Source: an uncultured Prevotellaceae bacterium (GTDB taxonomy: Bacteria > Bacteroidota > Bacteroidia > Bacteroidales > Bacteroidaceae). Taken from it: a stretch of 64,000 nt of DNA. Location: assembly GCA_949299545.1 (NCBI GenBank), contig CASGAM010000025.1, positions 1 through 64,000 on the forward strand, given 5' to 3'. Below are positions 26,088-34,244 of this stretch, one piece after another (position 1 is the first letter of the stretch; each line of letters opens with the position of its first letter). The translations under genes were made by a program, and so were the position numbers. The notes below the pieces were generated by a model. That model saw only the letters and a program-made list of their open reading frames with translations. It had not been told where the DNA came from and made no database searches.

Positions 26088-28445
26088 TTACTTCTGGAGA
26101 TATTCGTGCATGCTGGCAGCCGCTTTACGTCCGTCGCCCATGGCGAGGATGACTGTTGCACCGCCGCGTACAATGTCGCCACCGGCAAAAATGCAAGGGA
26201 TGTTGGTCTGCATGCCTTCGTTGACAACGATGGTGTTTTTGCGGCCAAGTTCCAAACCTTGAATTGAAGTCGGGACGATAGGATTAGGTGATACTCCGAC
26301 GGCAACGATGGCCATGTCGATGTCAAGCGTAACGGTCGCACCCGGTATGGGTTCCGGACTGCGGCGGCCGCTGGCGTCAGGTTCGCCCAACTGCATTTTT
26401 TGTAGTACAACTGCTTTGACGGCACCTTTTTCGTCTGCAATGTATTCAAGAGGGTTATGTAGAGTCATAAACTCTATTCCTTCTTCTTTGGCATGCTTGA
26501 CTTCTTCTATACGTGCCGGCATTTCTGCCTCTGAGCGGCGGTAAACGATGACGACACGTTCTGCACCAAGTCGTTTAGCCGTACGGCAAGAGTCCATGGC
26601 GGTGTTGCCACCTCCTACAACCATGACATTTTTTGCCAAATGTATTGGTGTGTCGGTTGCCGGATTGGATGCGTCCATCAGGTTGACGCGTGTCAGATAT
26701 TCGTTGCTTGACATGATGTTGATGCTGTTCTCGCCTGGGATGCCCATAAAATTGGGAAGACCTGCCCCCGAGCCGACAAATATGCCTTCAAAGCCTTTAT
26801 CCTCGAGTTCTTTTACGCTGATAGTCTTTCCTACGAGACAGTCCTTTTCAAACTTGACACCCATCTTTTCGAGGTTGCGTATTTCAACGTCCACAATCTT
26901 GTTTGGGAGACGGAACTCAGGAATTCCGTATTTCAGCACACCGCCGATCTCGTGGAGTGCTTCAAATACCGTTACATCGTAACCCAACTTGGCCATGTCG
27001 CCGGCGAATGACAGTCCTGCAGGACCTGAACCTATGACGGCTATTCGTTTACCATTGGATGGCGCGCATTCCGGTACGGACATTTTTCCGCTCTCGCGCT
27101 CAAAATCGGCAGCGAAGCGTTCCAAATAGCCGATGGCAACGGCGGGTTCGTTCATTTTCAAGTGGATGCACTGGCTTTCGCATTGTTTTTCCTGAGGGCA
27201 GACGCGTCCGCAGACAGCCGGCAGGGCAGAGGTACTTTTTAACACGCGGGCTGCGTTGAGGAATTCGCCGCGTTCAATGTTCTTGATGAACGACGGGATA
27301 TTGATGCTTACGGGACAGCCTTGCATACAAGTTGGATTAGCGCAGTCGAGACAACGCTTGGCCTCTGTTATTGCCTGTTCGGCGCTGAGACCTATATTGA
27401 CTTCTTCAGTACGGGTCGTTGCACGGTAAACAGGATCCAATTCCGGCATAATGACGCGTTCAATGGCCGTACGTTCCTTGGCTTTCATTGATTTACGCAG
27501 CATTTGCCGCCATTCCGCGTTGCGGTCAGTCAGTTCACTCAATGGACTCGTTGTATCCATGTGTTCCGCGTCCAGACTTAACTGGCTATCAATCTGGCAA
27601 TTTGTTTCGCCCACATGTGCCTGGAAGTCGGCTTCCAAATGGCTCATTTCTTCGGCTTCTTCCTTTTTGAAAGCGCCCATGCGTTTGAGCATTTCATCGA
27701 AATCTACTTGATGGCCGTCGAATTCAGGACCGTCTACACATACGAAGCGCGTTTTACCGCCAACAGTGATACGGCAGGCGCCGCACATGCCTGTACCGTC
27801 TACCATGATGGTGTTGAGTGAGACATCTGTCGGAATATTATATTTTTTTGTGAGCAGACAGCAGAATTTCATCATGATGGCAGGTCCGATGGCAAAACAT
27901 TTATCAACCTTTTCGCGCAAAATGATGCTTTCGATACCTTCTGTGACGAGTCCTTTGCGGCCATAACTGCCATCGTCTGTCATGATGATGACCTCATCCG
28001 AACTTTTTCTGACTTCGTCTTCCAATATAATCAGTTCCTTGCTTCGTCCAGCCAATACAGAGATGACCCTGTTACCGGCAGCTTTCAATGCTTGGATGAT
28101 AGGGAGCATGGGAGCGACACCCACGCCGCCGCCTGCACATACCACAGTGCCGAAATTATCAATGTGTGTGGCTTTTCCGAGTGGCCCTACTACATCTGTG
28201 ATATATTCACCTTCGTTGAGGTTGCAAAGTTTGGTAGAAGAGAGCCCTACTTTTTGCACCACGAGAGTGATGGTTCCTTTCACCGGGTCGGCACCGGCGA
28301 TGGTGAGTGGCATACGCTCGCCTTTCTCTCCGACACGTACAATGACAAAGTGTCCCGCTTTACGCGCTTTGGCGATGAGCGGCGCCTCGATCTCAAACTT
28401 GAATACTTTTTCTGAGAACTGGCTTTTGGATACGATTTTGTTCAT
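26088..28445 (-). CDS. NfnAB/SudAB-like fusion: ferredoxin-NADP reductase plus GltD-type subunit
   Basis: A 785-residue flavin/iron-sulfur oxidoreductase that joins two proteins normally separate. Residues 1-280 form a ferredoxin-reductase-like subunit (PyrK/NfnA type) with FAD motif RMPLTIA, the NAD site GGVGVAPMLP and a [2Fe-2S] motif CGACRITVGG...C. Residues from about 310 form a GltD/NfnB-type subunit. It has CLDCANPTCMQGCP and CGRVCPQEKQCESQC iron-sulfur motifs and two dinucleotide sites (GSGPAGLSFAGDMAKLGYDV and VVGGGNTAMDS). Automatic annotation often calls this a glutamate synthase subunit, but no GltB partner is encoded here and true gltBD lie at 56.8-62.7 kb. Electron transfer between NADH, NADPH and ferredoxin is the more likely job (inference). 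Confidence 0.88.
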   Translation of the reverse strand: MNKIVSKSQFSEKVFKFEIEAPLIAKARKAGHFVIVRVGEKGERMPLTIAGADPVKGTITLVVQKVGLSSTKLCNLNEGEYITDVVGPLGKATHIDNFGTVVCAGGGVGVAPMLPIIQALKAAGNRVISVLAGRSKELIILEDEVRKSSDEVIIMTDDGSYGRKGLVTEGIESIILREKVDKCFAIGPAIMMKFCCLLTKKYNIPTDVSLNTIMVDGTGMCGACRITVGGKTRFVCVDGPEFDGHQVDFDEMLKRMGAFKKEEAEEMSHLEADFQAHVGETNCQIDSQLSLDAEHMDTTSPLSELTDRNAEWRQMLRKSMKAKERTAIERVIMPELDPVYRATTRTEEVNIGLSAEQAITEAKRCLDCANPTCMQGCPVSINIPSFIKNIERGEFLNAARVLKSTSALPAVCGRVCPQEKQCESQCIHLKMNEPAVAIGYLERFAADFERESGKMSVPECAPSNGKRIAVIGSGPAGLSFAGDMAKLGYDVTVFEALHEIGGVLKYGIPEFRLPNKIVDVEIRNLEKMGVKFEKDCLVGKTISVKELEDKGFEGIFVGSGAGLPNFMGIPGENSINIMSSNEYLTRVNLMDASNPATDTPIHLAKNVMVVGGGNTAMDSCRTAKRLGAERVVIVYRRSEAEMPARIEEVKHAKEEGIEFMTLHNPLEYIADEKGAVKAVVLQKMQLGEPDASGRRSPEPIPGATVTLDIDMAIVAVGVSPNPIVPTSIQGLELGRKNTIVVNEGMQTNIPCIFAGGDIVRGGATVILAMGDGRKAAASMHEYLQK

Positions 28446-28550
28446 TTCTTTATATGTTTGTCTGTGATTCTCTTATTGGATTGTCATATTAACCACGGAA
28501 GCCCCTTGTATGGTGTATTCCTTTGATGCCGTGGTTTTGCCGGGATGGTC

Positions 28551-29840
28551 TTAAAACGGCTTGTCGTCTAACATCTCGAAGCCGCAGTAAGGAACGAGAC
28601 ATTTCGGCACGCGGATGCCTTCCGGTGTTTGGTTGTTTTCCATGATGGCTGCAACAATGCGTGGCAATGCCAAAGCGGAACCGTTCAGAGTATGGCAGAG
28701 TTCGGTTTTTTTATCCTCCGTGCGACGGTAACGGCATTTCAAACGGTTGGCCTGATATGTATCGAAATTGGATACGGAACTGACTTCCAACCAACGTTTC
28801 TGGGCTTCTGAATAGACTTCAAAGTCATAGCAGATGGCAGCTGTAAAGCTCATGTCGCCGCCGCAAAGGCGCAAAATGCGATAGGGAAGTTCTAATTTTT
28901 GGAGCAACCCTTCTACATGTGCCAACATTTCTTTGTGTGACTCGTCAGAGTGTTCGGGGGTGTCGATACGCACGAGTTCCACTTTGGAGAATTCGTGAAG
29001 ACGGTTCAGTCCGCGAACGTCCTTACCGTATGAACCGGCTTCACGGCGGAAACATTCCGTATAGGCGCAATTCTTGATAGGCAGGTCTTTTTCGTTGAGT
29101 ATTACGTCACGATAGATGTTTGTTACCGGAACTTCTGCTGTTGGGATGAGGTAGAAGTCGTCAACGTTGCAGTGGTACATCTGCCCTTCTTTATCGGGTA
29201 ACTGACCGGTGCCGTAGCCTGAAGCCTGATTCACAACTGTCGGTGGCATGATTTCTTCATAGCCTGATTTGCGTGCCTCATCGAGGAAAAAGTTAATCAG
29301 CGCGCGTTGTAAGCGGGCACCTTTCCCACGGTAAACTGGGAAACCTGCACCTGTGATTTTCACGCCAAGATCGAAATCAATCAAATTATATTTTTTTGCA
29401 AGCTCCCAATGCGGAAGAGCATTCTTCGGCAACTCAGTTTCCATTCCACCGGTCTTTACCACGAGGTTATCTTCAGCTCCTGTTCCTTCTGGGACAATGT
29501 CGTACGGGATATTAGGGATGGCGCAGAGCTGTTCGTTAACTTGTCTCTGTGCTTCGTCCATGATGTCCTGAAGTTCTTTTGTTTGGTTTTTAAGACTGGC
29601 TACTTGTGCTTTGATACTTTCTGCCTCGTCTTTTTTCCCCTGTTTCATCAACGCCCCGATTTGGGCAGCCAGCTGTTTGCTTTCGGCTAAGCATTGGTCA
29701 AGTTTTGTCTGTGCCTCGCGGCGTTTCTTGTCGGTAGCCAATACATTGTCGATAGCTTTTTGGGCGTCGGAGAAGTGTTTCTTCTCTAAACCTTTGATGA
29801 CCCGTTCGGTCTGTTCGTTGATGAGTTTTAATGTCAGCAT
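28551..29840 (-). CDS. serS: Seryl-tRNA synthetase
   Basis: A class II synthetase that charges tRNA-Ser with serine. The N-terminal coiled-coil arm (about 25-105, rich in Lys/Glu/Gln) contacts the long variable arm of the tRNA. The catalytic core has TAEVPVTNIYRD (serine-binding TxE), motif 2 CFRREAGSYGKDVRGLNR and motif 3 NGSALALPRIVAAIMENNQ. The frame is open to 29903, but ATG 29840 (MLTLKLINEQTERVIKG) matches the conserved family start, and a -7 box overlaps the upstream extension. The resulting length is 429 residues. It is monocistronic as far as can be seen. Confidence 0.97.
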   Translation of the reverse strand: MLTLKLINEQTERVIKGLEKKHFSDAQKAIDNVLATDKKRREAQTKLDQCLAESKQLAAQIGALMKQGKKDEAESIKAQVASLKNQTKELQDIMDEAQRQVNEQLCAIPNIPYDIVPEGTGAEDNLVVKTGGMETELPKNALPHWELAKKYNLIDFDLGVKITGAGFPVYRGKGARLQRALINFFLDEARKSGYEEIMPPTVVNQASGYGTGQLPDKEGQMYHCNVDDFYLIPTAEVPVTNIYRDVILNEKDLPIKNCAYTECFRREAGSYGKDVRGLNRLHEFSKVELVRIDTPEHSDESHKEMLAHVEGLLQKLELPYRILRLCGGDMSFTAAICYDFEVYSEAQKRWLEVSSVSNFDTYQANRLKCRYRRTEDKKTELCHTLNGSALALPRIVAAIMENNQTPEGIRVPKCLVPYCGFEMLDDKPF

Positions 29841-30228
29841 ATTCTTATTGAGTTTTAATAGATACTTTTTTGTATAAAGAGTGGTCTCTATTGCAATCTG
29901 CAAAATTAATTAAAAAAAAGAATGTGAGGGCAAAAAAATGCGAAAAACTGTTGGTTTGTTGGGTAATGTCTGCTTTTAGGTGTGCATAGAATGTTCTTCT
30001 GCAACAGAAATGCGCAGGTTTGAATGTGGTATAATAACGTTTTGTAACCTTTTGGAAATATTATATTGACGAAAGGATGTTATTTCTTGATTTATGTCAA
30101 TTTTGAGCGCTGTTTTTCGTTAAAATAAGTCATTTTGCTTGACACGAGATGAGCATCATCGTATCTTTGCAATGTTTTTAGGTAAGGCCACAATGGCCAA
30201 TTATTAATTAGGTAAAAAGATTGAGATT
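29841..30228. promoter_or_regulatory. Divergent promoter region, serS and small secreted protein
   Basis: This 388-bp gene-free gap contains promoters for both directions. On the + strand, TATCTTTG at 30163-30170 is a perfect -7 match, with a partial CTTG 20 bp upstream. It predicts a leader of about 50 nt for the gene at 30229. Confidence 0.5.
29901..29934 (-). promoter_or_regulatory. Putative serS promoter
   Basis: On the reverse strand, TTTG (29934-29931) precedes TAATTTTG (29908-29901) by 22 bp, one base more than the usual range. The -7 box overlaps the first codons of the long reading frame, supporting the start at 29840. Confidence 0.4.
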
Positions 30229-30687
30229 ATGAAAAAGTTAATGACAATGGCCTGCGCCATCATAATGGCAGCAGCCGCAAATGCGAGTAGGGTAACGACC
30301 GTTGCTTTCAGTGAGGCAAGGGTAAATGTTCCGGCACGTGTACGCTTTGTAAAAGGTGATGATTATGGTTTCAAAGTTGAGGCCAAAGATCCTATCGTGG
30401 CAAAGTCAATGCGTTGCAGTGTGAAGGATGGTGTTCTCCGTATTGGTTTCGGAAGTTCATTGCAGCCTGGTACTTCAACGTATGATGCTAAGAAGAATGT
30501 TTATTATTATGGTATCAACACGTCCGGCCAAGTTCTTTCCGATGATAATATGGCTGATGAAATCGTTATTACGGTTGTAGCGCCTGAGACGCCGGTGTTC
30601 AAAACATCGGCCGATTATGTGGCAGTTACTGTGAAGACGGTTGAGGAATCACAAAGAACGACTGGTGCGCTGACAATGAATGAATAA
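30229..30687 (+). CDS. Small exported protein, DUF2807-like
   Basis: A 152-residue protein with a clear signal peptide (about 1-19, ending ANA). The mature part, FSEARVNVPARVRFVKGDDYGFKVEAKD and DGVLRIGFG, resembles the opening of DUF2807 (GIN-type beta-solenoid) proteins found widely in Bacteroidetes. It is shorter than the usual 200 or more residues and lacks the repeated DxS/GxG strands, so it is either a minimal member or only distantly related. I do not know its function. It probably sits in the periplasm or outer envelope. A dedicated promoter and a strong terminator make it a single-gene unit. Confidence 0.7.
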   Translation: MKKLMTMACAIIMAAAANASRVTTVAFSEARVNVPARVRFVKGDDYGFKVEAKDPIVAKSMRCSVKDGVLRIGFGSSLQPGTSTYDAKKNVYYYGINTSGQVLSDDNMADEIVITVVAPETPVFKTSADYVAVTVKTVEESQRTTGALTMNE

Positions 30688-30726
30688 GTAGGGTTCGTTT
30701 GCCTTTTGGGTGGCGAATGATTGAGA

Positions 30727-30767
30727 ATCCCCGAAAGTTGGCAATAGAACTTTCGGGGATTTTTGTT
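30727..30767 (+). terminator. Strong intrinsic terminator
   Basis: ATCCCCGAAAGTT (30727-30739) pairs perfectly with 30748-30760 and is followed by TTTTGTT. It ends the transcript of the small exported protein. Confidence 0.92.
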
Positions 30768-30834
30768 ATAATCACTATCTTTGGATAAAATAGGATGCGG
30801 CTCGGCAATGCCATATCTGAAAACTTTGTTTTCG

Positions 30835-30866
30835 TTTGCCATTGCACTTGTCTTTCCCTATCTTTG
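30835..30866 (+). promoter_or_regulatory. Consensus Bacteroidetes promoter for the AspT-type antiporter
   Basis: TTTG (30835-30838), a 20-bp spacer and TATCTTTG (30859-30866) form a full match to TTTG-N19/21-TAnnTTTG. The predicted leader is about 45 nt. Confidence 0.75.
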
Positions 30867-30919
30867 CGGTGGTTTTAAGCCTGCAAACCATTTCCTAACT
30901 TTATAATCATACGGACATT

Positions 30920-32515
30920 ATGTGGTCAGATCTGCTGAATTCTTCTTATTTTGCCCTTTTTCTGATAGTGGCCTTGGGTTTTATGTTAGGCCGTATCAAG
31001 GTAAAAGGGGTGTCGTTGGACGTTTCCGCCGTTATTTTCATTGCATTGCTTTTCGGGCATTTCGGAGTATCCATACCGAAGGAACTTGGCAATTTCGGCC
31101 TTGTACTGTTTATATTTACAATCGGTATCCAGGCCGGTCCGGGATTTTTTGATTCTTTCCGCAGCAAGGGTAGAACCTTGGTCCTGTTGACGTTGCTGAT
31201 TATCGGGTCGGCTGCGCTTACGGCTGTGGGACTGAAATATGCTTTTGACATAGATACGGCCAGTGTAGCAGGCTTGGTTGCCGGTGCGTTAACCAGTACG
31301 CCCGGTTTGGCAGTTGCCATAGACAGCACCGGTTCGCCGTTGGCGTCTATTGCCTATGGCGTGGCATATCCTTTTGGAGTGATAGGAGTCATTTTGTTTG
31401 TAAAATTGCTGCCTCGTGTGTTGGGCGTAGATCTCGAACAGGAAGCGCGACGTCTTGAGCAGGAACGGCGAAACAAGTATCCGGAACTTGCTACATGTTT
31501 GTTCCATGTGACCAATCCAAAGGTTTTTGGTCAAACCTTGTCCGGACTGAATCTTGGAAAAATGACGGGTGCAGTGATTTCACGCATTAAGTCAGGGAGG
31601 CAGATTATGATTCCGTCCGCCCATTCTGTTTTGCAAAAAGACGATTGGGTACAGGCCGTAGGGAGTGAACATGCGTTAGAACAGGCCGGTTTGTTGTTGG
31701 GAGAGCGTGAGGAGGGTGAACTCCCGCTTGTCGACACCCAAGATATCCAGTCGTTGCTCTTGACAAACAAATCAATGATAAACAAACAATTAGGAGATTT
31801 AAAACTTCATCAAAACTTTGGTTGTACAGTGACGCGCGTTCGGCGTAGCGGGATTGATTTGTCGCCATCACCCGAACTGGAACTGAAATTTGGAGACAAA
31901 CTGATGGTTGTAGGTGAAAAGGATGGGTTAAATGGTTTGGCGCGCATGTTGGGAAATAATGCAAAACTGTTGTCGGATACTGACTTTTTCCCTATCGCGA
32001 TGGGTATTGTATTGGGTGTTTTATTCGGTAAACTTAATATTTCTTTTGGGGATGGATTCTCGTTCTCGCCGGGACTGACTGGCGGTGTGCTGATAGTTGC
32101 GTTGGTGTTGAGTGCTATTGGGAAAACAGGTCCTATATTATGGTCTATGTCAGGCCCTTCCAACCAACTGTTGCGTCAGTTAGGGCTTTTGTTGTTTTTG
32201 GCCGAAGTAGGAACCTCCGCAGGCCAGACATTGGTTGAAACGTTTCGCAGCAGTGGTTGGCTGCTTTTCGGGGTTGGCGCTGCCATCACGGTCGTACCCA
32301 TGCTGGTGGCAATGCTTGTGGGGCGCTATGTGTTTAAAATTTCAACGCTCGATCTGTTGGGAGCCATCACCGGCGGTATGACCAGCACGCCCGGGTTAGC
32401 TGCAGCCGATTCCATGGTTGACAGCAATATTCCGAGTGTGGCTTATGCTACGGTCTATCCCGTGGCGATGGTTTTCCTTATAATATTTATCCAACTGATT
32501 GCAGCCAGTTTGTGA
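30920..32515 (+). CDS. AspT/YidE-family transporter with TrkA-C domain
   Basis: A 531-residue inner-membrane transporter of the aspartate:alanine exchanger family. Two homologous halves of about five helices (residues 1-165 and 350-531) each carry the family signature, ALTSTPGLAVA in the first and GMTSTPGLAAAD in the second. Between them lies a cytosolic region of about 180 residues with an RCK_C/TrkA-C-like ligand-binding fold (DKLMVVGEKDGL). Characterised AspT exchanges aspartate for alanine. Other members of this YidE/YbjL branch have unknown substrates, so no substrate is assigned. It converges on the HD-domain gene with a 15-bp gap. Confidence 0.9.
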   Translation: MWSDLLNSSYFALFLIVALGFMLGRIKVKGVSLDVSAVIFIALLFGHFGVSIPKELGNFGLVLFIFTIGIQAGPGFFDSFRSKGRTLVLLTLLIIGSAALTAVGLKYAFDIDTASVAGLVAGALTSTPGLAVAIDSTGSPLASIAYGVAYPFGVIGVILFVKLLPRVLGVDLEQEARRLEQERRNKYPELATCLFHVTNPKVFGQTLSGLNLGKMTGAVISRIKSGRQIMIPSAHSVLQKDDWVQAVGSEHALEQAGLLLGEREEGELPLVDTQDIQSLLLTNKSMINKQLGDLKLHQNFGCTVTRVRRSGIDLSPSPELELKFGDKLMVVGEKDGLNGLARMLGNNAKLLSDTDFFPIAMGIVLGVLFGKLNISFGDGFSFSPGLTGGVLIVALVLSAIGKTGPILWSMSGPSNQLLRQLGLLLFLAEVGTSAGQTLVETFRSSGWLLFGVGAAITVVPMLVAMLVGRYVFKISTLDLLGAITGGMTSTPGLAAADSMVDSNIPSVAYATVYPVAMVFLIIFIQLIAASL

Positions 32516-32530
32516 GACGGATTGTTTGCG

Positions 32531-33025
32531 TTATCCGTAAAGGGCTTTCAGGAAATGCAGGCCGCTACTGGTTCTGAAAATGTTGTTTTTGATTTGTTGT
32601 ATGGTCGTGGCAGAAAGATTGGCTTCTAAAATATTGACTAAGAAGTCTGCTTCGATCAGAATCTGGTAATCAATGCCTGAAATGTCTTTATATGTGTGAT
32701 GGTGGCCTACCAGCCAACATACCCGCTCAATCTGTTCAGCAGTGTAAACGTGTAGTGACATTAACAACTTGCGTGCTTCTTCCGGTCCTTCCTTTTCTTG
32801 GAGCTTTCCGTTGCATGAACCGTATTTTTGTTCGCAAACATGTATGCCTATGTCATGTACGATGGCTGCCGTTTCTAAAATAAATTGAGTCTCCTCATCT
32901 ACTTTTTCCAAAGTGGCGATAGCCGCTGCAAAACTGTGTACTTTAATAAAATGCTGGATGCGTTTTGCGTCACCTGCATCATAGTCAGCCATGGCAGCTA
33001 TCAAATTTGCGTGTTGCGTCTTCAT
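32531..33025 (-). CDS. HD-domain phosphohydrolase
   Basis: A 164-residue cytosolic protein with a compact HD domain. The metal ligands can be read as H30 in VHSFA, the HD pair in AAIVHDIGIH, a later HHHT, and D in LIEADFLVN. It resembles the small HD proteins of Bacteroidetes that are usually annotated only by fold. Such enzymes hydrolyse phosphate esters of nucleotides or related metabolites; the substrate here is unknown. It converges with the AspT-type transporter and is 41 bp downstream of the Nim-like gene, so it may be co-transcribed with it. Confidence 0.85.
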   Translation of the reverse strand: MKTQHANLIAAMADYDAGDAKRIQHFIKVHSFAAAIATLEKVDEETQFILETAAIVHDIGIHVCEQKYGSCNGKLQEKEGPEEARKLLMSLHVYTAEQIERVCWLVGHHHTYKDISGIDYQILIEADFLVNILEANLSATTIQQIKNNIFRTSSGLHFLKALYG

Positions 33026-33066
33026 ATTGTTTTCGTAGTGCTTGGGTGTAACCTTAATGTTGGTTG

Positions 33067-33552
33067 TTATCTGATTATTTTTGATTTCCCACTGAATTCC
33101 TGTAAGTCAAGCCGGATGATCTCAGTTCTGTGGAATGACTTCTCTGCATATGTTAAGCCGGTTTCTATGTTGTCGGGTGCATATTTTTCTAGCAGGAGTT
33201 TCAAGGCATGTTTTTTTTCCTCGTCCGGCAAGGCAGTTCGTGCCCGGCTTTTGATGATGATACTTTCATAACCTGTTGTGAACTTGTTCGGTACAACATT
33301 TGTACGGCCTATTATACAGAATGAAACGTCTGCATGCGCACTGATGCATGACAGTTTTTTACCGGTGGGGGCACAGTGAAAATAAATGTGTCCGTTTTCG
33401 TCCCAGACGTAATTGATTGGGATGCCATAAGGATTTCCCTCCGGATCAATTAAGGACAGTATTCCGTATTCCCCTTTTTTTAACAGTTCATAAGCCTTTT
33501 TCTCATCCAATAGACGATCTTGACGTCTTACTGCTGAATTATTGTAGATCAT
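33067..33552 (-). CDS. Pyridoxamine-phosphate-oxidase-like flavoprotein, Nim family
   Basis: A protein of about 161 residues with the split-barrel flavin-binding fold. RRQDRLLDEKKAYELLKKGEYGILSLID, PYGIPINYVWDENGHIYFHCA, KLSCISAHADVSFCIIG and FTTGYESIIIKSRAR follow the order of Nim proteins, a group that includes 5-nitroimidazole-resistance reductases of Bacteroides. Many chromosomal relatives have no demonstrated link to resistance, so I assign only the family. The frame is open to 33642, but I choose ATG 33552 because family similarity starts there and a -7 match (TAGTTTTG, 33586-33579) lies within the upstream extension. Confidence 0.85.
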   Translation of the reverse strand: MIYNNSAVRRQDRLLDEKKAYELLKKGEYGILSLIDPEGNPYGIPINYVWDENGHIYFHCAPTGKKLSCISAHADVSFCIIGRTNVVPNKFTTGYESIIIKSRARTALPDEEKKHALKLLLEKYAPDNIETGLTYAEKSFHRTEIIRLDLQEFSGKSKIIR

Positions 33553-33578
33553 ATCTCCCTGGTGTAAATTTATGAAAG

Positions 33579-33586
33579 CAAAACTA
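33579..33586 (-). promoter_or_regulatory. -7 box of the Nim-like gene
   Basis: TAGTTTTG on the reverse strand fits TAnnTTTG, 27 bp before the chosen ATG. No full -33 TTTG is seen; CTTTACA lies near the expected place. Confidence 0.4.
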
Positions 33587-33957
33587 ATCATTTTTGCTGT
33601 AAGTGTAAAGCGAACTGAGCCTAAAAATGAGCTGGCAGACAATTATGGTTTGCTGTAATTTGTGAGACACGTTGTTCATTTATGTTGAAATGTAAAGTCT
33701 TTTCTTTGCGTTGATGACTTTATAAGAATAGAAAAACAGCCGCTCTTAAAAAAGAAATGAATGGGGATATTTGAGTTTACGGGGCTTTTGGTTTTGCAGC
33801 TCCATTAAAATTTCATTAAAATATTTCCATGCTTTTTAATGCCTCTAATATTCAGTTATACAGGTTGTTATGATGTGGAGCCTTGTCAGGTCCCTTCAAG
33901 TTCCCGTACTTGCGGAAGTTGGGACGTATGCCCGCCAAATTTACAAAGCCAGCAATG

Positions 33958-34017
33958 AAATTTGCAAGCGGTCGCTTCGTAGAGGCGACCGCTTGCAAAT
34001 TTTGTTGTAACAGGTCG
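33958..34017. repeat. Dispersed intergenic repeat, site 3
   Basis: AAATTTGCAAGCGGTCGC (33958-33975) is the exact reverse complement of 33985-34002, forming an 18-bp stem with a 9-bp loop. GTTGTAACAGGTCG then follows, a decayed further module. The same tail, AAATTTTGTTG, follows modules at sites 4 and 5. Confidence 0.88.
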
Positions 34018-34170
34018 TATTTTTTGCCGTGACCGTAGTGTGAAAAAAACTATGGGGGAGTCGGATCCTCCGGCACAAGTTTTTGTAAATATTGTTCTGT
34101 TGATAGTGGTAATTGGAAATGTATGCCGGATGCTTTGCCTTATTTATTATCGGCGGATACTTATAAACAA

Positions 34171-34210
34171 AATCCGACCGCATGAAGGATTGCGGCCGGA
34201 TTTTGTTTTT
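34171..34210 (-). terminator. Terminator of the lyase-like gene (bidirectional)
   Basis: AATCCGACCGCA (34171-34182) pairs with TGCGGCCGGATT (34191-34202), with one mismatch. T-rich tracts lie on both sides, so it can act in either direction. It is placed to end the leftward 3.7-kb gene. Confidence 0.75.
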
Positions 34211-34244
34211 GCAATTATTGAGATTTGCAGAGATGTATAATTAT

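Larger units (their letters stand above)
33587..34244. other. Gene-free region with repeat site 3 and a terminator
   Basis: About 660 bp between the Nim-like gene and the end of the lyase-like gene. It contains the third dispersed-repeat site (33958-34017) and a bidirectional terminator hairpin (34171-34210). The remainder is AT-rich with no recognisable gene. Confidence 0.65.

Noticed and set aside
26088-28445. Calling this gene the glutamate synthase small subunit
   Set aside because: Its N-terminal 280 residues are a ferredoxin-reductase-like module, and a complete gltBD pair exists elsewhere in the window.
28491-28536. AACCACGG/CCGTGGTT as a serS terminator
   Set aside because: The stem is only 8 bp with a 30-bp loop and no T-run on the reverse strand.
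34040-34240. 66-codon + strand frame starting MKKTMGESD
   Set aside because: It runs through repeat remnants and the 34171-34210 terminator hairpin, and has no family resemblance.
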